Shown piece by piece: positions 46,593-56,706 of a stretch of 64,000 nucleotides of DNA; position 1 is the stretch's first letter; the number at the start of each line of letters is the position of its first letter. This DNA is from Rhizobium acidisoli. Its GTDB lineage: Bacteria > Pseudomonadota > Alphaproteobacteria > Rhizobiales > Rhizobiaceae. A model generated the notes under the pieces. The model was not told the origin of the DNA. It did no database searches and was given only the letters and a program-made list of their open reading frames with translations. The stretch covers positions 496,001 through 560,000 of the forward strand of contig NZ_CP034999.1 in the NCBI RefSeq assembly GCF_002531755.2, written 5' to 3'. The translations under genes and the position numbers were made by a program.

Positions 46593-46640
46593 AATCCTGT
46601 CTCCCATACTATGTAATCAAACGTCGCCTTATCAGTCGCA
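46593..46640 (+). promoter_or_regulatory. Possible degenerate nod box upstream of the TtsI-like gene
   Basis: atcct ... atcaaac with 22-base spacing followed by ttatcagtc resembles the NodD-binding nod box (ATCCA...ATC.AAACA...TTTTACCAATC) but several positions differ and two bases seem missing. ttsI genes are normally driven by a nod box, which makes it plausible. Confidence 0.3.
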
Positions 46641-46727
46641 GCAGAGTGCTCTTCGTGTCCAGAATTCAAATTCGCGACAGAACCACAAATTGAGCGGCAG
46701 GTCGAAGGCAAATCTGAGGGGTCTACG

Positions 46728-47453
46728 ATGTCGAACGACGCTACTAATACGGGTTTCCTGCCGCCGCCAATGGTACTGATCGCCGCGGCAGACGACAGCT
46801 TTCGCACGTTCTTGGAATATACCGTAAAGAGCAGGGGCCTCTTTGTAGCCGGCGTGAGCGATAGCGAAGCACTTGCGAAGCGCCTCCAGACAACGGCGCC
46901 GGATCTGCTGCTTCTCGAATCACGTATACCCGGTGTGGAGACGCAGACACTCTGTGAACGCCTCCGCCTGGACCGCCGAACCCAGTCAATGTCGATTATC
47001 GCGCTTGCGGCCGAAGGTGACGAAGCAAGTCGAAAAGAGATGCTTGAGTCCGGTGCCGACCAGTTTCTGAGCAGACCATTGTCGCCCGAGATACTCATGA
47101 CAAGTATTGGCGCGATCTGGCACGAGGCGAATTGGGATCCCGCCCCCAGCAAAAGAGAACTCTTGACCTTTCTCGATCTCGAACTGGATGTCAGCAGCTA
47201 TCGCGTGCGGCGGAATGGACGTGCGATTCATCTTGCTCCGATGCAGTTTCGATTGTTGCGCCACCTCATGAAGAACCCGCATAAGGTATACTCCAGGGAT
47301 GAACTGCGGGCCGCGGCTTGGCTGCGCGCTGTTCATGTTGGCCCCCGCACCATAGATGTCCACATTGGCCGCTTGCGAACGGCTCTCAATAGCATGGGCG
47401 AACAGGAACTCATACGCACAGTATGGTCCATCGGATACGCACTTTCCGACTAG
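46728..47453 (+). CDS. ttsI: OmpR/PhoB-type response regulator, TtsI-like
   Basis: A 241-residue protein: receiver domain (~15-130; VLIAAADDSFRTFLEYTVK) and winged-helix DNA-binding domain (~145-240; IHLAPMQFRLLRHLMKNPHKVYSRDEL, GPRTIDVHIGRLRTALN, IRTVWSIGYALSD). At the phosphorylation site the usual Asp is replaced by Glu (LLLLESRIPG), which fits TtsI, a regulator of rhizobial type III secretion thought to act without phosphorylation. No sensor kinase gene is adjacent. With nopD in the same window, a TtsI role is likely, but the assignment rests on motif and context. Confidence 0.65.
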   Translation: MSNDATNTGFLPPPMVLIAAADDSFRTFLEYTVKSRGLFVAGVSDSEALAKRLQTTAPDLLLLESRIPGVETQTLCERLRLDRRTQSMSIIALAAEGDEASRKEMLESGADQFLSRPLSPEILMTSIGAIWHEANWDPAPSKRELLTFLDLELDVSSYRVRRNGRAIHLAPMQFRLLRHLMKNPHKVYSRDELRAAAWLRAVHVGPRTIDVHIGRLRTALNSMGEQELIRTVWSIGYALSD

Positions 47454-47704
47454 GCATTTCAGGTGATTTGTCTACGGTAGCTTTGTCGACCTGCGCCCTC
47501 CCCCCGCGCCCTCGATTCCACTGATGTTGGGGCCGTTGCGCACCATCGAATCTGCTTTGAAGTGACTACTATTCAAATGCCGGGAAAGGATGAAAGTAAA
47601 CTCAATGTTTGCTCATTTTCCTGCTTTTTACGCGTTGCCCACGCGCGGAGGGGACCGACTGCCTCAAGCGGCGGCCCCATCCGCTTCGGCACCCCTGAAC
47701 GGCC
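47454..47704. other. Intergenic, convergent, no gene seen
   Basis: No supported gene between the regulator and the aspartokinase, which converge here. A short frame 47562-47756 has no family resemblance. Confidence 0.35.
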
Positions 47705-48871
47705 TCATTGCGAATTTTTTGGCGCGTCATTCGTACCGATGAGGAGCGAACTATGAGCGGAGCGCTGCTTAGCCGTTCTCGACGCTACTGGTTCGTCGTC
47801 TGTTCCGGGATAAATTCTTTCATGGATCTCGCGCGCCCGGCAAATCGCCCGCGTATAGTCGTCTTCCAAATAGATGCGCAACGTTGAAGAATCTAGCTCA
47901 GTCACTGCAGTTCTTGAGCCAACGGAAACCGCGCGATTGCCGGCCAGCGCGACAATCCGAAGGGCAAAATCAACGTCGCTTAAGATGCATAATCCGGCCC
48001 CGCGGTTGTCCTCGGTACAGATTGCGCTGACGTCCTCCTGATCAAGAAGCACCCGGAGCTTGTTGCGTTCCGCAAGGTTACCGCACGATAACACCGCTGC
48101 GTCGCGAGCCAGTGTCACTGAGGGGGCATTATCATGCCCTGTGACAATTGTGCCACTAACTACTCCGTCGCTTGTAAGTGATTTGCAGGCAATGGTGACC
48201 GAGTAGTTTTCCGCATGCTCCACCGCCCTGTGGTGCAGTACTTTTGCGCCATATCTCGACATTCGTGCGATTGTCCCATAGCCAATCTTGGGTATCAGTC
48301 TCGCTCCCGGCACAAGATAGGGGTCTGCTGTATAGACGCCCGGAACGTCCGAGTATATTTCACAAGAGCGCTCTCCCAACATGGAGGCAATCACGACAGC
48401 TGTCAGATCAGAGCTATTTCTGCCGAGAAACGTTAACCTGCCAGACTGATTGATTGCCTGTCCGCCCGTGGCAATGACAATGTCATTCTCCTTTAGTGCT
48501 GCAATAATTGAATCAGGATCTACGCTTTCTATTGAAGCGCGACCAAAGCTTGAATTCGTACATATGCCAAGAGAATAGCCGTTTAAAGACATCACGGGAA
48601 TCCCTTGCCGGCTCACGGCGGCCTCCAGCAGGCAGGCACTGAGCATCTCTCCAGTTGCGAGTGCCGCATCGAGGTTCGATGGTTTTACTTGCTTATTGAC
48701 GCCGAGCATGACTGATTTGAGGTTGTCGGTCGTACCCGACATTGCACTGACCACGGCAACGATTTTGTCCTCCCCCGCCGCGAGTCGCTCGGCTAAATGC
48801 CGAGCGACTCGACCGAAGTCTTCAGGGTGCTGAAAACTAGAGCCTCCGAATTTCAGAACCGTTGCGTTCAT
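47705..48871 (-). CDS. Aspartokinase
   Basis: A 388-residue amino-acid kinase: ATP/Asp site KFGGSSFQHPEDFGRVA, VVSAMSGTTDNL, LATGEMLSACLLEAA, and FLGRNSSDLTAVVIASML (DG-like loop with Gly-Arg-Asn-Ser-Ser-Asp), VYTADPYLVPGARLIPKI. The C-terminal region has ACT-like sequence (SAICTEDNRGAGLCILSD). It makes aspartyl phosphate, the first step to homoserine, Thr, Met, Lys. The gene overlaps the upstream semialdehyde dehydrogenase by four bases (ATGA). A symbiotic-plasmid copy suggests supply to a special pathway. Confidence 0.85.
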   Translation of the reverse strand: MNATVLKFGGSSFQHPEDFGRVARHLAERLAAGEDKIVAVVSAMSGTTDNLKSVMLGVNKQVKPSNLDAALATGEMLSACLLEAAVSRQGIPVMSLNGYSLGICTNSSFGRASIESVDPDSIIAALKENDIVIATGGQAINQSGRLTFLGRNSSDLTAVVIASMLGERSCEIYSDVPGVYTADPYLVPGARLIPKIGYGTIARMSRYGAKVLHHRAVEHAENYSVTIACKSLTSDGVVSGTIVTGHDNAPSVTLARDAAVLSCGNLAERNKLRVLLDQEDVSAICTEDNRGAGLCILSDVDFALRIVALAGNRAVSVGSRTAVTELDSSTLRIYLEDDYTRAICRAREIHERIYPGTDDEPVASRTAKQRSAHSSLLIGTNDAPKNSQ

Positions 48872-49890
48872 TGGCCACCAATCACGTTGTTGGAAATTGC
48901 AAGCTTCAAGATGAGAGGTGCGTTAAGCGCCGCACCTTAAGATTATCTGCAGCGATCCAGAGGCAGTACGGATTCTCGGGGTTTACTTTCACGCGCGCGA
49001 CGTGAACAAATCGCAGGATCTGTGAGATGGCGCGGCGTCGGATATCCTACATGAGGTCCGCCGACATAGAGCCGAAAATCGGGCTCTAATGTCAGTAGCT
49101 CACGAACCTGTACGACATGAACGGACTCTTCTAGCTCGAGATAAACCGCCTCCGGATGGCCATTTACTACGGGAACCCGAACCCAGGTGGAGGTTAACCG
49201 CAGATGAGGCAGACCTAAGATTTTTCGAGACTCTTGAAGGCGCTTGCGTTCTTCTAAAGTCACCCCCTCCGAGGTGATCTCACCAACTTGCGGTATTACA
49301 TTGAACGCAAGGGGAAAAGGGAAATGCTTTGCGCGTGGCGGCGCGCGTCCAGCCAGTGCGGCTCTGGATCCTTCCAATAACTCGTCGATCCCTTTCAGGC
49401 CGCCCCCCGAGGCCGCCTGATAAGTGGTCAAAATGATCTGATGAACATGAAAGGCTGTTACCAATGGTCTAAGAGCTCGGACCAGCTGAATCGCGGAACA
49501 GTTTGGGTTTTCCACTATCCCCGAACGCGGGCGAGCCGCGAGCGCATTAGGATTAATTTGTGGTACGAGGAGCGGTACGTCTGGGTTCATTCGAAAGGCG
49601 TTCGAGTTGTCGATCACTAGGGCGCCCTGGGCTGCGAACAGAGGACCATATTTGGCGCTTACCGCGCGCCCTGCCGAAAAGAATGCGATATCGGCTTGGG
49701 TGTCGTCGATCTCGTCGAGTGGCTCCACGATGCAGATTTCATCTCGAAACCTCAAGCGGCGACCAACCGAGGTGCGGGACGCTAGCAACCGCAAACGAGA
49801 GACCGGAAGCTGGCTCGATTCCAGCAACTTGATTAGCTCAGCTCCGACGGCCCCCGTGGCTCCGATGATAGAAATATCTAAGGCTCTCAT
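48868..49890 (-). pseudogene. asd: Aspartate-semialdehyde dehydrogenase, frameshifted near 3' end
   Basis: From ATG 49890 (MRALDISIIGATGAVGAEL; ribosome-binding site ggaggtc). NADP site GATGAVG, catalytic Cys in VENPNCSAIQL, ILTTYQAASGGGLKG, and RVPVVNGHPEAV with the active-site His. After VGYPTPRHLTDP the frame is lost at ~49015; one base over it reads FVHVARVKVNPENPYCLWIAADNL, and a second shift at ~48925 restores GAALNAPLILKL..., ending with a TGA that overlaps the aspartokinase ATG. Two indels break the C-terminal helix region. It would reduce aspartyl phosphate to the semialdehyde. Confidence 0.82.
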
Positions 49891-50225
49891 GATACTCGAC
49901 CTCCAGAGGGCACTTCCGGGCACTCGCTGCCCGCGTGGCTATGTTCGCTGCTCCTATAGAGGCTGTATCGGGCCCTCGACTGGGGTATGATGGACGATTG
50001 CCGCCCACACTCTATGTGATGGTGGAATCATTAAAAACTACTATGTTCGGTAGGCGAGTAAAATGCACCCGCTGTGCATCACACAGAAAACCTTCAGCAT
50101 ACGCTATTTGTTGCAGGCGCCCTGTCACTGCCGCCGTTGGTTCTAAATTTCCGAGACTCACAAGAGCACCTTCGTGGAGCAGTGCGATCACTTGGCGGGT
50201 GCGTGCGCCGCAACATCGCCTGACG

Positions 50226-51088
50226 TCAGCCGTTGCGAAAGATATAGCTGTAACCGTTGATCGCCGGAGCGCCACCCAGATGCGCATAGAGGACCTTCGA
50301 TCCCTCTGGAAAAAGCCCTTCTGCACGAGATCGACCATCCCTTGCATTGATTTGCCCTCGTAGACCGGATCGATGATCATGCCCTCCAGCTGCGCGCACA
50401 GGCGGATGGCCTCCTTCGTTTCCTCTGACGGAATGCCATAACTGGGATACGCATATCCCTTGAGCAGAAGCACGTCGTCGTCGTCGATTTCCTCGCCGAG
50501 CTCAACGAGCGTTGCAGTATGCCGGGCAATTTTTAGCACTTGCGCCTTGGCTTGGGCGGGGGTAGCGGAGGCATCGATCCCGATCCCGATCACGTTGCGC
50601 TGTCGCCCATCTCTCGCGAACCCGACCACCATGCCGGCTTGCGTCGAACCGGTCACCGTGCAAACCACAATATAGTCGAAGCCAAATCTAAGCTGCTTCT
50701 CCTGTGCACGAACTTCCTCGGCGAAGCCGACGTAACCGAGACCACCCAATGTGTGAACGGATGCCCCGGCTGGTATTGCATACGGCTCAAGAAAATATTT
50801 CCGACTCGGTCGTAAACGGCATCTTCATGTGGTACCCAGCTCTCTTCTACAAGCACGCATTCATGCCGATCTTGGCGGCGACCGCCGCGACCATCCGCGT
50901 GTGGTTGGACTGCACGCCTCCGATGGAGACAATCTTATCGGCTTTCGACGCGATCGCAACGGGGATGATGTATTCGAGCTTAGGAAGCTTGCTTCCACCT
51001 TTCCCCCTAGATGCTTGCCGAGGCGGTCGAGCTTCTCGATGGCGTAGGTCCAAAGATGAGCGGGTATCGTTCGAACTTTTTTCAGCAT
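50226..51088 (-). pseudogene. acdS: 1-aminocyclopropane-1-carboxylate (ACC) deaminase, decayed
   Basis: Minus strand from 51088 ([29 protein letters not shown]). Segments match Acd[134 protein letters not shown], then frameshifted [22 protein letters not shown]. Deletions removed the stretch with the PLP-binding Lys (GGNK) and ~45 residues before AIPAGASVH, and at least three frameshifts are present. It cannot be active. AcdS would lower plant ethylene. Confidence 0.88.
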
Positions 51089-51112
51089 GTTCTCTCCGGT
51101 GACTTACCTTGA

Positions 51113-53569
51113 TCAGACTTCGACTATTCGCCGGCTACCCCGGGTTTTGATCTGACAGGTGGGAACAGTTTCCGCCGACGTTCCAGTTCTCGGATGAAGC
51201 CTCAACCGCCGCATGGGACCCGGCGGTAGGTGGAACCAATCATCCTCCGCCCGATAGGCCTCAAGATCGATCTGTAGCGATTGTGCCAGCCGGTCGCTGC
51301 GCAGATCAAGGAACCAGTGATCGTCCTGATGCGCGACGGAAGCGGTGATTTCGGCCTCATGAAAGGCACTCGTCCTGCCCAAGGGGAAATAAAAAGCTTC
51401 CGCGATCAGCGCCTCGGTGTCGGGCGCTATGAGACGCGCTACCGTGACGTCATGCGACGGCGGGCCGAAGCGGAAGGCATAGGTGGTGTCGAAGAAGGCG
51501 CCGAGGAGATCGGTGCAGGCGATCTTGCACTTGGCGCGGGCTTCGATCGAGAGGCCAAGCTTACCGCTCACCACTTTTTGCCGGCCATCGCGCAGGCAGC
51601 GGACCTCGAGATCGAGGTCGAGCGTCACATTGCTCTCGTTGACCACATGCACATCGAGACCGTTATTGCCTTCGTCGGTGAAAAGCACCTGCACGGGCCG
51701 AAAGCCCGGGGCAGCGCATACCACGTTGCCTTCGGTTCCCGGGTCGAATCAATACGCCCCAGCCGGGCCAGGCAATAAATCCTGCAGCGTCCAGACCAGA
51801 GCGCCGTTGCAGCCCGAACCCTGCCGCCGCCACTCGGCATAACACTCTTCCGCGACTTCGCCGGTGACCGCCTGCGACAGAGCAAGATAGAGATCGGAAT
51901 CCTCCCGGCGCAGCCGATCCGACCCGAAATCATAGAGCTCGCGGAGATAATGATCGCGCACATCCTCAAAATCCCAGGAGGTGCCACGATCGCGCGGCAC
52001 ACGCTCCTTCCATAGCGGGCTTTGGACTGGAGGAACCGACAGATGCCGCGACAGCGTCCGGGCCTGTGGTACATGCGCGAAACCCTAGCTTTCCGCCGCA
52101 AAGCGGACATCAGCGCGGCGTGAGTCATCGAGAGGGCGCAATAGGCTCCGACGCCGTATTAATGCGTCACCCCTTAATTCGGAGAAAACGGCATGGCGCC
52201 GCCGAAGGGCGAATTGACGACATAGGGGACATCCGGCCGAAGCGATCGGGCAACCGCCGGTATGATCTCCTCGACGATGGGGCTCGGCCGGATTCGCTCC
52301 GGCAGGCCGAGCATCGCCGCCTGCTGGTGGATTTCGCTGCCGCCGCAAACGACGGCGAGTGATGGCGTGGCGGAAAGGAACTGCGCCACTTCCGCCTCGA
52401 CATGGGCGTTCAAAGCCTTATCGTCTTTCGGATAGTCGAAATTGGCGAACATGAAATCCTGCCAGACCAGCAGGCCGAACTCATCGCAGAGGCGGAAGAA
52501 CCCCGGCGTCTCATAGGCCATAGTGCCGCCAATGCGGATCAGGTTCATACTGGCCTCCGCCGCCAGCCGCAGCCACGGTTCGTAATCGGCGCGACCGCCA
52601 GGTAGGCGCACGATATCGGCTGTGATCCAGACCGCGCCACGGCAGAAGATGCGTTCGCCGTTTACCATCAGGCCGAAATCCTGCCATCGGGGCCGCGATC
52701 GATCGCCAGCCGACGAAAGCCGGCGCGTCCGAGCGGATGCTCGACATCATCGATGATCAGCGTGACCTCATGGAGGTGCGGTCTTCCATGCGTGCGTGGC
52801 CACCATGGCGTCACACTAGGGATCTTCAGGATCGTCGTGCAGCGGCCGTGGCTATCCCGCTCGAAGGCCTGCTTGATCTCGCCGCAGCGAAGGGTGACCT
52901 CGCTGACATACCCTTCGATCGAAGCGAGGCATAGAGCAGTCCCTCGCCATCCTCAAGCAGATCAGACCGCAGCGAAAGGTCGCGAACGATGGGCTTATGC
53001 GGATGCAGCAGCGATACCGGCCGCCAGGGTCCGACGGCCTGTCTTTCCGGGCACCAGCCAGGCATATGGCCGAGCAGGGTCGTGCGCACCAGCCGCAATC
53101 CCTGCGGCGTGATCATTTGCGGCCGCCAGCGGGCGCGCGGGCCGGGTTCGCCAAGGCCCGGCTCCAGCGCACGGAAGCACAATGCCAGTTCGTCGCCGCC
53201 ATGAAGGTGAACGGCAAGATCATGGGTTTCGAACATGCTCTCGGAGACGAGAATTTTCTGGCCGTTCAGGAAGACTTCGCAGAGCGTTGCCAGACCTTCC
53301 AGCCGCAATACGGCATCGCCGGCATTAACATCGACCAACCGGCAGAGATACCAAGCGTCACGGTCGTTCAACGGATGCGGTTGTTCTCGGTCGAAAAGCC
53401 CGGCCTTTTCCAGCGCTTCCGCCACAGTGCCCGGCACAGGTGCCGGGATGAGACCAGCCGAAGGCGATAGGTCCGAAGGCGAAGCGCCGGCGCCCGCATC
53501 CGTCAGAACCAGATTCCAGCCATCGCTCTGCAGCGCGTCGCCGCTGATATCAGCCAAACGCCCTTGCAT
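51113..53569 (-). pseudogene. Glycoside hydrolase family 2 (beta-mannosidase-like), multiply frameshifted
   Basis: Starts at ATG 53569 (MQGRLADISGDALQSDGWNLVLTD). Pieces in changing frames make a ~810-residue GH2 protein: N-domain WYLCRLVDVNAGDAVLRLEGLATLCEVFLNG (53500-52830), VTLIIDDVEHPLGRAGFRRLAIDRG, MVNGERIFCRGAVWITADIVRLPGG...EASMNLIRIGGT (52670-52175, catalytic domain with VVCGGSEIHQQ as acid/base motif), RDRGTSWDFEDVRDHYLRELYDFG and GCNGALVWTLQDLLPGPAGAY (52000-51750), and the C-terminal domain to 51113. Breaks at about 52830, 52675, 52175, 52085 and 51755. The neighbouring ligase cassette is intact. Confidence 0.8.
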
Positions 53570-53636
53570 TGGATCCCCCAACTCAAAACATGATCCCGAT
53601 AAGTGAACAGCGACTTTTGGAGGCGATCATGTTCAA

Positions 53637-54596
53637 CTACAGCTTTTGTTGAAGCAGGCCCATCATGGAATCCCATGCATCCACGGCCGGCTCAAGCGCC
53701 ATCTGCAACGGCTCGAATTTCTTGCGCGTCACCGCTCGGGCAAGCTGGAACTGCACCGATTTCGCCACTTCCGAAATCCGCCGTGCCTCACCAGCCGCCT
53801 CAGCGAAATCCGCCGACAGCCAATCGAGATGACTGCCCGCCAGCTCGAAATTGGCCCCGAGCTGGCGCAGCGTATTGAAGGCATATTTATGGAAAAAGCC
53901 GAAGGACCGCTCGGCCACCGCTTCCGCCTGGGCCGGGAAAACCGCTGCGAAGGCACGTATGGGGTTGGCCGTGGGGCGGCGGCAGAAATGGAAATCCAGG
54001 AGCTGCCGCGATGTTTGCCGAATGGCGGATTCTCCCCGCGCCTTTTCCGGGAATTTAGCAAATTCGGTATAGGGCAGGAACGGGGGATCCTCTTCCGTAA
54101 GCTGCAACTGCAACAGTCCGTCGAAATCCTCGCCCGAAAGGCTGAAGAAGCCGCCATTGTGAAAATAGTCGAGCGAACGGCCCGCGATATCAAGCCGATT
54201 GATCGCCATCGTCGTCTTGCCGTGCTCGCAGCGATAGCCGACGCCCTGCGTATCCGGCATAAAAAAGGGATCCATCTCCACCAGGCAAAGCCGGCCACGA
54301 CCGATCTGTTCGGCAACGTGATGCTGGACCTCGTTGTAGATCGCCAGCTCCGTGCAGCGGATGCCGTAGATCGCTTCGAGATCTTCGAGCGGCACCTTGA
54401 AGAAGGGGAACTGGTCGCCCTCGAAATCCAGGGTCACAGTGAAGCCGAGCATCGCTTCCGGAGGCAGCCTAAGCGTGTTCAGCACTTCGATCCAGAGGTC
54501 GATATAGCAGTTGGTTTCCGGCCACATACGCTCGCTGGCGTGCAGCGCGTGTGACTTATGGGTAACGGGATCGAGGTCCCTGAAGACGGAAGCCAT
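53637..54596 (-). CDS. DUF1839-family protein
   Basis: A 319-residue protein from ATG 54596 (MASVFRDLDPVTHKSHALH), overlapping the ligase stop. Sequence fits DUF1839: ERMWPETNCYIDLWIEVLN, FKVPLEDLEAIYGI, FMPDTQGVGYRCEHGKTT, DYFHNGGFFSLSGEDFDGL. A conserved cysteine-peptidase-like Cys/His arrangement (NCYIDLW, YRCEHGKT) is visible, but biochemistry is unknown to me. DUF1839 genes travel with amino acid:[carrier protein] ligase genes in rhizobia, so it may act on the aminoacylated carrier. Confidence 0.78.
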   Translation of the reverse strand: MASVFRDLDPVTHKSHALHASERMWPETNCYIDLWIEVLNTLRLPPEAMLGFTVTLDFEGDQFPFFKVPLEDLEAIYGIRCTELAIYNEVQHHVAEQIGRGRLCLVEMDPFFMPDTQGVGYRCEHGKTTMAINRLDIAGRSLDYFHNGGFFSLSGEDFDGLLQLQLTEEDPPFLPYTEFAKFPEKARGESAIRQTSRQLLDFHFCRRPTANPIRAFAAVFPAQAEAVAERSFGFFHKYAFNTLRQLGANFELAGSHLDWLSADFAEAAGEARRISEVAKSVQFQLARAVTRKKFEPLQMALEPAVDAWDSMMGLLQQKL

Positions 54597-54598
54597 GA

Positions 54599-55516
54599 TC
54601 AACCCCACAGTGCCTTGCGCACGCTCTCGGGCCATTCCACAGTATCGAGCCCATGATGATGGAGAAGCGCAAGCGCGATGCGCTCGAGACCGAAGCCGAC
54701 GCATGCAGTGTGCGCGACGCTGCCGTCCTCGAGGCTCAGGTCCCACTTCAGGCCGAAGGAGTCCTGATGATAGTTAAAGCTCATGCAGGCTGTCGGCTTG
54801 GCGGCCGACGTGATCGGGATCAGCAGCTCGAACTTCAGGTTCTGATCACGCTGGTTGTTGACCATCATCTTGCCGCCTCGGCCGAAAAATGGATCGTTGG
54901 CGACGTCGATGACGACTTCGAGGCCGAGCTGCTTCATCATCTCGACGCCGCGATCCATCCAGCGCTGGCGGAAATCGGTGACATGCTCTTCGGTGCCCAT
55001 GCAGACATATTCGCGCATGCGGAACAGCTGCTGGCGGGCGGGATCCTTCGACGGCTCATGACGGAAGCAATAGGATTGCAGGTCGAAGAGACCGCCGGTC
55101 TTCGGCAGATTGCCGCGCTTGGCGACCGTCGGATAGAGCGGATAGCAGGCAGCCGGCGTCAGCACGATGTCGGTCGCCTCCTGCCCCTTGGTCCAGTCCT
55201 CGCCGACTTCCATGCATTGCAGCAGGCTGACATGGTCGAGTTCGCTGCCGCAGAAGCTGTGCACCGTGCCGGCAAGCTGCGGGAAGCTCTTCATGTAGCC
55301 GCTCTTTTCGAAGAAGGCGCGGTTCATGCCGGGCGGAAAGCGCATGGCCTCCGCACCGTCGGCGCCGCCGACCTTGTCGATCAGGCGCTCGAAGGCGGTG
55401 ATCACGTCTTCGAACTGTCCGCTACGGCCATAAAGACCGTCGACGCTGGTATCGATCAGTAGACCGGATTCGAAGAGCCGGTCTAGAAACGAGGTCTGCA
55501 TATCCATGACTGTCAC
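54599..55516 (-). CDS. Amino acid--[acyl-carrier-protein] ligase (seryl-tRNA-synthetase-like)
   Basis: A 305-residue class II aminoacyl-tRNA-synthetase homologue without a tRNA-binding arm. Motif 2 is in [22 protein letters not shown] and motif 3 in [15 protein letters not shown]. Zinc ligands as in atypical archaeal SerRS can be placed at Cys124 (PAACYPLYP), Glu169 (MREYV) and the Cys of TACVGFG. Proteins of this kind (Bradyrhizobium Bll0957) activate Gly or Ala with ATP and load it on the phosphopantetheine of a small carrier protein, not on tRNA. The carrier gene is two genes upstream. Start could also be the ATG three codons in. Confidence 0.88.
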   Translation of the reverse strand: MTVMDMQTSFLDRLFESGLLIDTSVDGLYGRSGQFEDVITAFERLIDKVGGADGAEAMRFPPGMNRAFFEKSGYMKSFPQLAGTVHSFCGSELDHVSLLQCMEVGEDWTKGQEATDIVLTPAACYPLYPTVAKRGNLPKTGGLFDLQSYCFRHEPSKDPARQQLFRMREYVCMGTEEHVTDFRQRWMDRGVEMMKQLGLEVVIDVANDPFFGRGGKMMVNNQRDQNLKFELLIPITSAAKPTACMSFNYHQDSFGLKWDLSLEDGSVAHTACVGFGLERIALALLHHHGLDTVEWPESVRKALWG

Positions 55517-56706
55517 CCCAGTAGGCTAGTGTCCTGCTTGTGGACGAGAAGCATGCTCGACGTGTTGCCGAGGATGCGGTCATTCGAGATCATGAGCTGT
55601 GCGGAATGAGCGTCGCGCAAATGCCGGCCAAGGCTGAAGGGCGTACCGTTCTTGTAGCCCGCGATGCCGCAGATCAGCATGGCGTGGTTGATGATCGGCA
55701 GGATCATCTCCGACGATGCGATCTTGACGTTGTTCATGGCGACGGCAAAGTCCATCGAGGACAGCCGGTCGGCATCGGCCTTCGCCTCTTCATAGATTTT
55801 CAGCCCGGCGAGGACATTGGATCTCACCATCTGCAGCAGGCTGGAAACCTCCGCCAGACGCGGCGCGCCGGGCGACGGCGTTCCGGGCGATTTGCGGGCG
55901 GCAGCACGCACGAAAGCCTGGGCACGGGCGACGGCATCGGCGGCTATGCCGTACCAGACGCCGCTCCAGAGAAGATGCGAGCTTGCCAGCATCGACTCCG
56001 CGGCGATCTCGGCAAATGGCTTCGGCAGGATCTGTGCGGCCGGCGCCTCGCCCTTGAAGAGGAAGCCTTCGGAGCAGGTGCCGCGCATGCCGAGCGTGTT
56101 CCACTCGACCGTGCGCTCAAGCCTGTATTGACCCCTGAGGAAAACCGTCAGCACCTGGTCGGACGAGGCGGCCTCGGCATGGCTGCGCGAGGTGATCAGA
56201 ACCGCATCGGCATGGGCGCCATAGGAGATGACGGTCGCATCCTTCTCCAGAAAGCAGGTGCCGTCCACGACCTTGATGGCGCAGATGCTGTTTCGCAGAT
56301 TGCCACCGATCCCGCCTTCCGTCGTCGCCGAGGCCAGCAGAAGCTGTTCCTTGGCGATACGGCGCATGAGATCGCGGTGCCAGTCACTGCCGGCGCCGTG
56401 TTCGACTAGGCTCGACAGCTTGATCTGGTGCATGGCGAAAACCATGGCGCTGGCCGCACATGTCTGCCCGAGGATCGAGCAAAGCTCGGCGATCTCGGTG
56501 ATCGACGCACCCCTGCCGCCCAGATCGGCGGGAATCTGGATCGACAGCAGCCTTTCGGCGCGCATCGCATCTACAGCTTCGCGCGGGAAACGGCCTTCGG
56601 CATCGACTGCATCAGCATATTTGCCGGCGATCGCCGCGACGCGTGCGGCGCGCACCGCCGCCGCGTCTCCGGCCCTGGCTTCAATCAGAGCGCCCGCGAC
56701 GTTCAT
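55513..56706 (-). CDS. Acyl-CoA dehydrogenase-family flavoprotein
   Basis: A 397-residue flavin enzyme with the acyl-CoA dehydrogenase order: N-terminal helical domain ([55 protein letters not shown]), middle beta domain ([48 protein letters not shown] read over ~130-180) and C-terminal helices ([23 protein letters not shown]). It overlaps its neighbours by a few bases on both sides, so the cassette is one transcript. It may oxidise the aminoacyl group while bound to the carrier protein; this is inference. Confidence 0.85.
   Translation of the reverse strand: MNVAGALIEARAGDAAAVRAARVAAIAGKYADAVDAEGRFPREAVDAMRAERLLSIQIPADLGGRGASITEIAELCSILGQTCAASAMVFAMHQIKLSSLVEHGAGSDWHRDLMRRIAKEQLLLASATTEGGIGGNLRNSICAIKVVDGTCFLEKDATVISYGAHADAVLITSRSHAEAASSDQVLTVFLRGQYRLERTVEWNTLGMRGTCSEGFLFKGEAPAAQILPKPFAEIAAESMLASSHLLWSGVWYGIAADAVARAQAFVRAAARKSPGTPSPGAPRLAEVSSLLQMVRSNVLAGLKIYEEAKADADRLSSMDFAVAMNNVKIASSEMILPIINHAMLICGIAGYKNGTPFSLGRHLRDAHSAQLMISNDRILGNTSSMLLVHKQDTSLLG

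Noticed and set aside
53646..56409. Long plus-strand open frames (302, 269 and 289 residues) across the ligase cassette
   Set aside because: All are shadows of the minus-strand DUF1839, ligase and dehydrogenase genes, which show clear family motifs.
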